A stretch of DNA of 41,894 nt from Beroe ovata (lineage: Eukaryota > Ctenophora > Nuda > Beroida > Beroidae): contig CAMPET010000061.1 in assembly GCA_946803715.1 (NCBI GenBank), forward strand, positions 185,887 to 227,780, read 5' to 3'. Shown piece by piece: positions 30,443 through 40,659 of this stretch (position 1 is its first letter; each line of letters opens with the position of its first letter). A program made the position numbers and the translations under genes. A model generated the notes under the pieces. The model was not told where the DNA came from. It was given only the letters and a program-made list of their open reading frames with translations, and searched no databases.

Positions 30443-32355
30443 CGTCTTTATAGCGACACCGTCAGTTCCAGTCAGCACCATCCTTACAGATAAGAGAAAT
30501 CCCACGTCACGTAGTCTTTCTGTGTAGTAGTTCCATCCCCGTTGCATGCCATTTATCTCTGAAGCAGTCACTCTCCCCCATGTTCCCTCAAGGATGACTT
30601 CTATTTTGTTGGACGTTCCTGCACTTTCTACAGACCGCACCAAAACATCCATTTCATAGTCGGATTCTGTAAACAAAGATCGGTGTCATGCAAGATCTAA
30701 CAATGAAGAAAGAGTACCTAAAGTGGTTTTTCTATAGTGGTACCTAGCCTAAGTGGTTTTTCTATTATCGATGATTGTCTCGTCATGAAACACGTGTTGG
30801 GTCACACTTATTCAAACATGATCTATAATTATAAAGGAAAGAGGCACTTGTGTGAACTGTGAAAGTGGTTCCGTTGAGGACGGATAACCCTACCAAATGG
30901 AGTTGAAACTTCGGGATTTTTTCAAGGTGGTAGAAAATTAGAAAAAGGAAACTGCTTGAATTTATTATTACGATCACTCAATATTTTTGATTAAAGTCTT
31001 AGATTTTTTAGAATCGGCGTCGGAAGTTGGGGAAAGGGTTCTGAAAAAAGGGCTCAGAAATTTGCGTTGCTACGCGACGTTGGGGTTGCACGTGCATATT
31101 ATTATTCGCGTCAGTTTGTTCTTCCTTTGTTTCCATATTGATGCTTGCAACACTACTACACCTATTATAGTATAGCACTATAGTATAGCAGTAGTGCTAT
31201 AGTATAAAACTACTGCTACTTAAACTACACTACTATACTACCTACTCCTAGTAACACTGCTATAATAAACCATTATCAGTTTACTATGGTAGATCAGGAG
31301 GGTCACACGGAAAAATATAATGGTGGATCAGGAATTTGAACCTTCTGATCCATACAGGTGGATCACAGAGTTCACCTTAGGTGAACCTTCTGATCCACGT
31401 GCGCTTCTCTGGGGTCAAGTTAGATTTGAGTCACCCTCCTGATACACGTAACGTGGATCATGAGGGTCATTTAAGGTGAACTCTATGATCCACGTGTATG
31501 GATCAGGAGGGCCAAATTATATTTTTCAGGGATAAAAGTCTGTGTGACCCTCCTGATCCACCATTACCATAGTTTACCATGGTGTCATAGAATTATGATA
31601 TTGTTACAGTAAAAATTTTTGACATAAAAGGAAACCTAATTTCTAACATTTTGCGTCTCAATTTTTAGAGCCTCCTCATGACAAATTCTAACCGATCACC
31701 CTGGAACTCGTCACATTTTATAACTAAATCTCGGGCACCAGAATCAACAATTATAATGAAATAAAACTTGATCCGATGGAAACTCTTTGAGTTAGAGTCT
31801 AGAGGTGGTCAAAGTTGCAAAAAAATAGCAGTTTATCGCAAAATATGCAATTTGAATGGTTTAACGCGATTTTGTCGACGTCATTACAGCACCAAAATAT
31901 GTTCAAACTAGCTTCCCGTATAGCCTATATAATTGTACTCTATACTATGCTATTACACTTCATAATCATTCATTTATCCGAAACTAGTGACACTAATTAT
32001 AGGTTAACTAGTTATATGAAACAGAATGTTTCCCCACAATATTGATAGATAGGATTATAATTGCGCTCACCTGCACAATGTGACAGCTTGTACACATCCT
32101 GTGCCCATTTACCCCCAGTCCCCAGTTCACCGCAGTTCTCTGACTTCCCATGCTTAGCGTAGGTCATTTCAGCATTTTCAGCAGTTCGGCACTCCTGCAG
32201 ATACTGGATACCGAAGACAGTCCATCCATTCTCCAGTGTAAGATCCATGCATCTGTTGATCACCTCGGCAGCATCATAATACTCCAATATCTCATCAATA
32301 GCTCTGTCCGACGCATCCTCATAGCATCCGAGATGCTGTCTGGCACAACCTCTCT
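30443..32355 (-). CDS. Secreted/membrane protein fragment: WSC-like module and PLAT-like module
   Basis: Exon 32071-32355 (phase 1-1) encodes LGCYEDASDRAIDEILEYYD, a central Cys pair around FGIQYLQEC, then YAKHGKSENCGELG, GGKWAQDVYKLSHC. This matches the WSC-related LGCYxDxxxRAI...GGPWAxxVY module common in cnidarian, mollusc and sponge proteins. Exon 30443?-30666 enters in phase 1 and encodes YEMDVLVRSVES, KIEVILEGTWG and LRDVGFLLSVRMVLTGTDG, which resembles a PLAT/LH2-type beta sandwich; the 3' border (GTTAAT) is tentative. Start and downstream exons are missing, possibly lost at the N at 30329. An extracellular role is inferred. Confidence 0.6.
31285..31570. mobile_element. MITE, ATGGTGGATCAG family (copy 2)
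   Basis: Begins TATGGTAGATCAGGAGGGTC and ends GACCCTCCTGATCCACCATT. It is flanked by perfect 7-bp duplications AGTTTAC (31278-31284 and 31571-31577). The interior has several inverted GGATCAGxAGGGTCA words. It lies in the intron of the WSC/PLAT-like gene. Confidence 0.85.
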
Positions 32356-32499
32356 CTAAAATTATTATCGAGAACGGAGGAGAAAACAGGGAATGATTCA
32401 GAGATAACAGGGCCGGGAAACTTTTCCTGTTTTCTCTGAATCCTTTTCCGAAAAGATAAATGTAGCCCCGCATTGCGCTAAAAACATGCTCACTAAGTC

Positions 32500-33383
32500 G
32501 GACCAGGAGTGATCAGGAGCGTAACTCCTGACCAACCATTGCCTTGTGGATCAGGAGGCTGATTAACATGACCCCAAAAAGAAGGGCCATCTGAGTCCAC
32601 ATTGTGATTGAATTGTGTAGGGCTCAATTGTTGCCCACAATTACAGTCATTTTTCGCCCGCACCCTCAGGCTCAACTTCAAGTCCATCTTGTGCTCAATA
32701 TTAGACGTGTAATGAGAATGCAAGAAATACTAGAAATCGAACCCAATAGCACATAGTGGCTCATTGCAGCCAAAAAACACAGCCTAAATGCGCTCAATTT
32801 GCGCAGTTTTGGCTATGGTGGATCAGGAGGGTCAAACAGAATTTTATCTCTGAAAAATAGAATTTTACCCATCTGATCCATACACGTGGATCACAGCATT
32901 CACCTTAGGTAACCCTCCTGATACACGTGCGCTTCTCTGGGGTCAAGTCGAAAGTTGGTGACCCTCCTGATCCACCTAGCGTAGATCAAGAGGGTCACTC
33001 AAATCCAATTTGACCCCAGGTAAGCGCAACGTGGATCAGAAGGGTCATCTAAGGTGAATTCTCCTGATCAAACATTGCCTTGTGGATCAGGAGGCTGATT
33101 TAAGTTTAACGATCCGACATGACCCCAAAAAGAAGGGCCATCTGAGGCGAACTCATTGATCCACGTATTATCAATTATGGATCAAAAGGGTCATATCGTA
33201 TCGTTCAGAGATAAAATTCCGTGTGAACCTCCTGATCCACCATAGAGTGATAGTCCACATTGTGAATGTGATTGAATTGTGCAGGGTTCAATTGTTACAG
33301 AATTATTCTGTGATCCATGTGTATGGATAAGATCGGTCAAATTCTATTTTTCCGTGTGACCCTCCTGATCCACCATAGTTAGC
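32500..33383. mobile_element. Nested/composite MITE cluster, ATGGTGGATCAG family (copy 3+)
   Basis: An element start ATGGTGGATCAGGAGGGTCA lies at about 32815. Two alternative ends CTGATCCACCAT lie near 33243 and 33376. A block with CTTGTGGATCAGGAGGCTGA and ACCCCAAAAAGAAGGGCCAT is duplicated at about 32540-32595 and 33075-33150. No clean target duplication is seen, as expected for nested insertions. Confidence 0.75.
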
Positions 33384-34766
33384 CCCTTTTAAGTTTTACG
33401 CATGAACCGATGCAAATCGGGCGCACTTTATTTTTTGCTCAAATTTCACTTAGTCTGCATAACTCATATTCATAACAATTCTCAAAGAAAGAAATTCTGG
33501 CAAGTGATATGAGAGAGTTATCAATTGCGCCCTTAATTTGCTGCCAAATGGTGAAATGGCCTTTCTTAGACTGAGCGCAATTTGAACGCAAAGTTGCGCC
33601 CGAATTGCGCTTTATTGCGCCCAATTGCACTCAAACTCAAAGTGCACGCTGTAATTGAGTGACAAATTTTGAAATTATCCATCCGTTCATTGTTCATTTC
33701 CGTATTTACGTCACACCTTGCACTGGAGCTGAAGTTGTGGTCGTTGGAGCTAAACTTGGTAGCGCCAAGATAAGTGAGATCCACAACATGATTATCATCA
33801 TGTCAATATCAGCATGGTCGCTTTGTTCCTTGTTTCTATGCGATACATTTTAGTGTGAGAGCAGAATACCTCGCATTTTTGTATCAAAGGTCGGTTAAAA
33901 TATCATAAATTTTAGTTAACTGGGGACACGACACCTTGACCTAGCATTTCAATCAAATCAAAGTAGCCCTAAAACTAAAAGTAAGAATCCTGTAGATTGT
34001 CAAAAGAATAAGATGATGTCAGATATGGATAAGATCACCCAAATCGCGTCTTCAGACCCGGGACATGGACATCAATGAGGTCCTGGGTTCTGGATTATAA
34101 AATGTTGGGAGCGATATATACTAGGAGTTGGAGAGTGGTATTAGCATAACAGGAGGCGGCACGTGTCGAATTGTGCGATTTTACATGATCTAAGCTCGGG
34201 TGATCGGGTTTATGACATGCACCTAGGGTTCCTCTATATGACATGCACCGCATGTTATGGCTCATGAGTTGGGTCGGCAGCGCTGCGGCGCGCTGCTGCA
34301 TCATGATCGATAGGGAGATATATTATAGTTAGACTTTAGATTTGAGATGGTGCGAGGGGTTCGAACATGGTCATAGGATTTGGTCTAACGCCTCATGAAG
34401 CAACGTCCCACAAAGCTTCACATTACCTATTGGACGCGAATTGAAATACTCATACTGGTGCAGCAATTATCCTTTAATCGCTATCAATATCATGCTCCGT
34501 GGCAGATAGTTGCATCACTAAAAAAGCACTATATGATGCGACCTGGGCGTCATTCGGGCGCAATTTTGACGGAAAAAATATGGTTTTACTTTTACATGCT
34601 GATGCTTATCAGTATCTGATACTTGGGGGCAATTTATTCGAACTTTCGACACTTGCGCTAAGTTGCACCCATAATCCGTTTTAATTTTCAAATGTTATCT
34701 GCCCCGGCAGCTCAAACAACACCATTCCGACCCCAGACAACAGTATTACAGTCGCAGTGAGTGCAC
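33384..34766. other. Intergenic, no gene recognised
   Basis: Short TTGCGCCC/AATTGCGC words cluster at 33560-33640. No domain-bearing exon was seen on either strand. Confidence 0.5.
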
Positions 34767-34980
34767 CACACACCAGCACACCACACACCAGCACACCACT
34801 TCATACCGGGCATTCTCGTACCTGAGTAGTGAGTACCCTATCACTATCAGTCTGGTCCTGACTCATCAGACACCACGCCAGCTGACAGACGACAGTGACA
34901 CCCGCTAACACCACGCCAGCTGACACCAGCTAACACCACGCCAGCTGACACCAGCTAACACCACGCCAGCTGACACCATG
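34767..34980. repeat. Minisatellite
   Basis: ACCAGCACACCACACACC units are followed by at least three copies of a 25-bp unit ACCACGCCAGCTGACACCAG (34875-34976). Confidence 0.85.
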
Positions 34981-35573
34981 TGATAACGGATCGAAAAAGC
35001 CCGCATCAATGGGGGGGGAGATGTCTTATTGAGAGTCTCTGTGCCAGTCTCTGGACAAGAGGTCCCATTGCCGCGGGCCTGTATCCGGCTGATGGTCCAG
35101 GAGTGCGGTCAACTCCAATGTTATAATCACAGTGATCGAATCCTCATTTAGGATTATAGAAATAGTATAGCGTTTCATAATCTAGATGAAGAATTGAGTT
35201 ATTAGGGATTAAAGGGGTTGAAAAATGAATATTGATATTTCGGTAATATCTCCCGGGGGTCTCGCGCCGTGGTCCTATGGCTATACTGAGGAGAACTGGT
35301 CATTACCATTGGGCGGGCAGCTGCTACTGCATTGTCTTACCCCCCCCCCAGATTATAATATTTATCCTGATTTAACTTGGGGGTGGGCCGGAGGGGGTGA
35401 TTCCACAGGTGTTCTCATGAATAAATTCACATCCCCGCAACCCAAAGTCTTAGTTCTATTAGTAGTCCTGCCATTCATGATTCACAATGTTAGATCTAAT
35501 TCACAATGTCTATTACTATAAGTAGTATCTGATCTTGTGGTATATCATCAATAACTCAGCCAGCGTTAACTAG

Positions 35574-35713
35574 CCTTCGACGTGCCCCAGGAAGCAGCGT
35601 ACACCTTCTTCGAGAAAGCAGACACTGACAAGAGTGGTAAACTGGAGAGGGACGAACTGGTCCATCTCTTCAGAAAGTTCTGGATGGAACCATATGACCC
35701 ACAATGGGAATGA
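35574..35713 (+). CDS. EF-hand protein, last exon (5' incomplete)
   Basis: After an AACTAG acceptor the frame reads VPQEAAYTFFEKADTDKSG, then KLERDELVHLFRKFW and a stop at 35711-35713. The loop D-T-D-K-S-G-K-L-E-R-D-E fits a canonical calcium-binding EF-hand (positions 1, 3, 5, 9 and 12 acidic or Ser). It enters in phase 1. Upstream exons were not identified with confidence; an open stretch near 34990-35100 (GGGDVLLRVSVPVSGQEV) might belong but lacks clear borders. It could be an isolated gene remnant. Confidence 0.6.
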
Positions 35714-36147
35714 GGTGGTATTTACAAGTACTAACTGGACCTGGTGTCGCAGTTGAGGACGACTGAGAACTGCGATGGAAGCCGAAATTCTTACGGGAGC
35801 AAAATCTATATATGATCATTGATTTGTAATTTACTGATCCATTTCCATGAATTTTTGGCATAAATCACAAAGCATTGCAATTGGTGTTTTAATTCCCACT
35901 TCATTCAACAAATTTCTGATAATTTGAATTCAACGAGAATTTCTCTATCCGTTCATAGAAATCGCACAACTGAAATGATACACAGAGAATTTGCAGGTAT
36001 AAGATTATTAAACTAGATAGTGTTTATAATCAAGAAGTTGTGGCGGGTTTATACAGCCTCTAGTACTCACCCATAATGTTTTAACAGCTGATCCCATATA
36101 AAAGTCAGCAGAGAAAAATGGAGCTCATGATTGATCCAGACCCATCA

Positions 36148-36300
36148 TGACCACACCCTAGCTATTGGAGAGGATTGACCACACCCTAGCTATGGGAGAG
36201 TGGGGAGAGTAGGGAGGAAGGGGGGGAAGTAAGGAGGGGCGGATGGGGGAGGAGGGAATATGGAGGGTAGGGATGGGAGGGAGGAAAGGGGGAGGGGAAT
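36148..36300. repeat. Direct repeat and polypurine G-rich tract
   Basis: GACCACACCCTAGCTAT is repeated at about 36149 and 36178. A G/A-only tract with many GGG runs follows to 36300, with potential for G-quadruplex or triplex structure. Confidence 0.8.
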
Positions 36301-36519
36301 GGACCAATCAAGAATAGCCCTCACACAAAACTAATATAATAGTCTCACGGTACGCATCAGAAAATGAGACAGCACCGTGAGAAGCCATCCGTATACAATC
36401 GGTACTCATATTAGTAAACACTGATAAACATAATATGTGTGTTTAGAGTTCAACCTGTGTGCATATGACATCATCATGTTGTGTTCCCCGACACTAGCTC
36501 AGTACTGAGGTTACAGTCC

Positions 36520-36800
36520 TGTGTGCTGTGAAGTGTGTACAGGACAGGATTCATTGTATAATGTACTACAATACAATATATTGTACACTGTACCTACCTA
36601 AACTGTCGACTATACCTACAGCACAAGGTATACTGTACAGAGTGGTCTGCACAGTGCACACAGAACAGTATGTGTATGCAGTGAAGCAGTGAAGATTGTG
36701 TACTGAGTAGCGTTATCTGTGTACTGTGTACTGCATACTGTATTTCTTCAGTACCTAATCAAAACTGTACACTGAAAACTTAAAACTGTACCTCAGAAAC
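36520..36800. repeat. GTACTG/GTACAC-rich simple sequence
   Basis: Many scattered TGTACTG, GTACACTG and ATACTGTA words. It is low-complexity and has no coding content. Confidence 0.6.
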
Positions 36801-38779
36801 TTGGCCGTAGTTCAGGAAACTATACACAGTAGTGGAAAATGTGACACAGAAACATACATAATATCACACTAAGACCAGAAAATGTATATATTTTTCTGAA
36901 GCAAAACTTGAAAAGCACTTTCAAAGTCATGGAAACGTTAATCAAATTAAACGGTTCCCAATAAACGCTATCTATATTAGGAGTTGCATGACGAAGATGA
37001 ACTATGAAAGTTACGTCATGGAACGGACTAAAAAGGTTTTTCAGGATTTCAGACCCGCCGTGAGACCGAATCACACTCGCATTCTTCACATAGGTAGCTA
37101 CTTTGGAGAACAGATTTGTCAGGTCGGACAATGGAATATGATAGACGGTATCAATGATAGTTATCTATCTCATTATGGAACAGCAAGAAATAGTACCAGA
37201 TAATGAAATAGTGGTGCAGGTTATTGGTGTATCTACAAAGAATGGACAAATGTGAAGGGTCCGGGCGGGACTGAAAGGTAGTTCGATGACCACTTCCCTC
37301 CAAAAACGTTGGGGCATTAAGTTAGAAATACATAGTATCACGTCATGTGTTCAGCATCGGTAGGTACATACAGCTATAGCTAATTACAACACTTCACGAG
37401 TGTTAATCAAAAAAACAGTGGATATGGGGGCATTGCACGTTTACAATCTTATGAGGGAAGAAGTCACCGAACCATTTTAGCCGAAATCATTAACTTTCTC
37501 CGTCAGGATCATAGCAAATACAGCTACAACCCTGAGAGTACACTTCACTTTTCCACGGGAAAAACGACCACGTTATAATACCATATAATTATAGAGTTTC
37601 CACGGGAAATTCCCTGCTCCCTGTATCACACAGTGGTCTCCGTACAACCGCAATCTCGGTGAACCACCACGGTGGTGTCATTGACACCACAATCGCTGAC
37701 ACCACGAGATAGAGAGGATATGTGGCACAGGGAACATGGGATACAAACACACTGGCTGGCAGTGGTGTGCGGAAATATTATCGTTACGAGGGATTTTCAA
37801 TAACATGCTATGCATGATCTGCGGCAGAATATTCGGGAAGTGTGACGGATAATGATTGAAAATCCCTTGTTATTACGATTCTTACACATTCATGACTAAG
37901 TAAGGGGGATGTGACGGTGAATTGAGGAATCATATCTATTCGCGTATATGAAGTTGGCCCCTTGAAATTGGAATTTTAGATCAAGTCGAAAGTTGGAGGG
38001 TGTGATATCAGAGTAGAGAAGCGTATGATTCAACGTCACCGTCACGTTAATATAGAGTTAGAAGTTAACATAAAACAGTGATAAATAGAGATATTATTGT
38101 ATCAACCCTGATAGACAAAGGACAAAACTGGGCACAACCACCCCTCACTTTAAATGAAAAATGAACAATCATTTCTTGAAGTGGCGTTCCCGACGTCTCC
38201 TCTATTCAATCCTACCACCGCTGTATTTAGAATGGAAGCGGAATGTCTTTCAGGTATACTTTGTATTGTCAGGCATTGTATGAGTACACATAATATATCT
38301 TGTTACAAAAGTTTTTAAAAACTAACACGGGGTCGTATCACCTAAATAAACAGTTAAAGCAGTTAAAATATTAACAGACATTTTCATTTTGAAAACAAAA
38401 TAACAGACTCTATAATCATTTTCGGGTGGAAAGAGTATTTATAGTCTACCGATACGCATCTCCAAACTATAACACTCCATGCGAACTATTGTCACCTCAA
38501 ATTGGAACCCCAATTCTGCGATAATACTGAATTGAGGAACGGATATAATATAGGGTCTATAGCATCTGTATCGGGCAGGATGGCCGATAATTGGAGCATA
38601 AGTTACACATGAGTTGAATAGTTGAAGACGATATCGTATGTAAATATTTGAACAAGGTTTAAAACATCAATCTAAAGCTCCATTATTACAGAGGCCTCAC
38701 TAACGATACCCAAAAAGATATTGCGACTATTCCCCAACTGGGCCATGCCCAGTTATTATAACATAACGTCCCTAGTAAC
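36801..38779. other. Intergenic, no gene recognised
   Basis: No recognisable exon. It contains a 13-bp inverted repeat AGGGATTTTCAAT (37789-37801 and 37855-37867) and a repeated TTTCCACGGGAAA word (near 37550 and 37600). The end near 38852 should include the PUR 3' UTR (minus strand). Confidence 0.5.
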
Positions 38780-38828
38780 CACGTGACTTCAGCCCAAACA
38801 ACCACGTGTAGCCACGTGTAGTCACGTG
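38780..38828. promoter_or_regulatory. Cluster of four CACGTG palindromes
   Basis: CACGTG at 38780-38785, 38803-38808, 38813-38818 and 38823-38828, just downstream of the PUR stop codon. CACGTG is the canonical E-box bound by bHLH factors. Function is inferred only; the location is 3' of the nearest gene. Confidence 0.4.
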
Positions 38829-38851
38829 ACACACACACACACTCACCTAGT

Positions 38852-40028
38852 TTAGTAGTCGTCAGGTTGGTCCTTGTATCCGGAGGGAGAGGATGGGGAC
38901 GGTTCATCAGGTTCTGTTATGGGGAATTGGCTGTATCCACCAGCCCCATTCTCTTCATATCTGAGGGAGGGGAGTGGGTGTGTGAGAGGGGGGAAGGCGG
39001 GAAGGGACCTGTGTTGAGGGTGATGGGCAGTATACGAGGGCAGCTCTGACCCCTCTTCCCGTCTCCCTCTCTCCCTCGTCAAGGGGAAGACAGGGTGGGA
39101 GGAAGGGAGAACCTGTGTGATACTGGGTGTAAACCTACCTGCAAAACTCGTCCAGAATGTCTCTCACTTGTTTCCAGCCACAGCGAGGAATTGTTATGTT
39201 CTGTCGGAAATTGTTCTTCGCCTGACCGGGAGGACTTGTTACTTGAGTATCAGTAGAGTTACCTCATACAACAATGATTCAAATTACCGCGAGTTCCGGC
39301 GAAATGAAATATCAGAAATGCGAATAATGTGGAATAAGAACCTCTGTTAGACGAAGGAAAACGCCTCTATCATTCCTCCCCACATCGAAGTAAAACTTCT
39401 TCTGTTCCACTTTACACTCCCGGGATTGGGGTAACGTGTTCTGTGCTCCCTCTCCATCGTCACCTCCAAACTCGTCTAGCACCTGGGGATCAGGTGCTAT
39501 TATAAAGGAGGGTGATACAAGTGAGTACGCGGGTACTACTGGGGGAGGGGCACAACCACGCCTTTCTTTCATTGCATCCCTATTATCTTTGGTCAATTGC
39601 CGTCACATGACTGTTAAAGTTGTGACCCGAGTCATAGCGTTCTCAACTTATGTGGTCTGAATTTTGAAATTTGAACGTGAAGAGCGTGACCGCATTGATT
39701 TGACTTACCTCATTGATAGCATTCCTCAGCTCAACCAGTAGTATTGCAGGGAAGGCGACGTGCTGTCTGGCATATCTGACAACTTGACTTATCCTCAAGA
39801 ATCGGCCCCGACTGTTCTCCTTCAAATCAAGGAAGTACCTCTTGTCATCTTTCTTCATAAACTCACTGGCAAAAGGAGATTGCATTGACAATCATATGAC
39901 ATATCAAAGTCACGGTTGGAACTCTGCATATTATAAACTTGAGATAAATGTTTTGAAGCCGACGCCTCTGATTTTTCTCACATACCTTTTCAACTTCCCA
40001 TCGCGGGTAGTATTAGCAGGAGTCGGAC
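38852..40028 (-). CDS. PUR-alpha family nucleic-acid-binding protein (PUR repeats II and III)
   Basis: Five exons: 39986-40028, 39709-39865, 39342-39482, 39139-39221, 38852-38960; phases all agree. The first two join as KLKSEFMKKDDKRYFLDLK then ENSRGRFLRISQV (PUR repeat II; LKSEF is identical to vertebrate PURA). The third and fourth give KKFYFDVGRNDRGVFLRLTE then AKNNFRQNITIP (repeat III). The last is a Pro/Ser/Asp/Tyr-rich tail ending DQPDDY. Family role: binding purine-rich single-stranded DNA and RNA, in transcription and RNA transport; repeat III mediates dimerisation. PUR repeat I was not found between 40029 and 40620, so it lies beyond the window or is lost. The first exon here enters in phase 1, so upstream coding sequence must exist. 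Confidence 0.88.
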
Positions 40029-40623
40029 CTGTGAGAAGACAATAGGTCATGTCATCAATGTATAACACCTTTGGAGGAAATTGGATTGTACCAATTGAAA
40101 GGAAGCGCTGGGCCGATGGAACTTGGATGGAAGCCTACACTCGACAAATTTAGAATTATCAAAACGGTCCATTTGAGTAACGCGCATGGCGCGCGCGATC
40201 ACCGCGCGCAGCATTTCAAATGGTGTTCGGATATAAGAAGAGTACCGCGACGGACGTTAATGTAGCGGAGAATGCGAGGAGAGAATGACTGTGTCCCCCG
40301 CTTGCATTTCCAAGAGCTGTTTGCAATACCACATTATGAGTGAATAATCATTATCTATTTCAGACTTCATAATATATGACAGGAAATGTGGAGAAAAATC
40401 TAGCCGATCATTGACTTATGAACAAATCTCACGCGCTGGAACATTGCAGCTGAGTGCTGTCCTTAACCAATACATAACCAGGATGAACGATGAACAATGA
40501 ACAGGGTATAGACTGCCACATAGTCAAACGTGGGATGGCACTTCCAGTAGTTATGACATCACCAAGGCCCTGGAAGCATCTACTCTCACACTCTCACACT
40601 CACATACAAGATCGACAGTCCTA
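40029..40623. other. Interval between PUR (minus) and the Tyr/Gly-rich gene (plus)
   Basis: No PUR repeat I exon on the minus strand. A CpG-rich palindromic patch GGCGCGCGCGATCACCGCGC lies at about 40189-40208. It may be shared 5' flank or a PUR intron. Confidence 0.45.
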
Positions 40624-40659
40624 ATGCATGGTAATGGATTCGGTACCTCTTCAGATACC

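Noticed and set aside
34340-34380. GGTTCGAAC word as a tRNA T-loop
   Set aside because: No matching acceptor stem, D-arm or A-box upstream; no tRNA cloverleaf can be drawn.
34990-35103. Possible upstream exon of the EF-hand gene (GGGDVLLRVSVPVSGQEV)
   Set aside because: The frame looks coding-like but has no clear acceptor and directly abuts a minisatellite; not enough to call an exon.
36820-37203. Open frames of 70-100 codons on both strands
   Set aside because: No domain, no splice context and overlapping opposite-strand frames of equal length; chance ORFs in AT-rich DNA.
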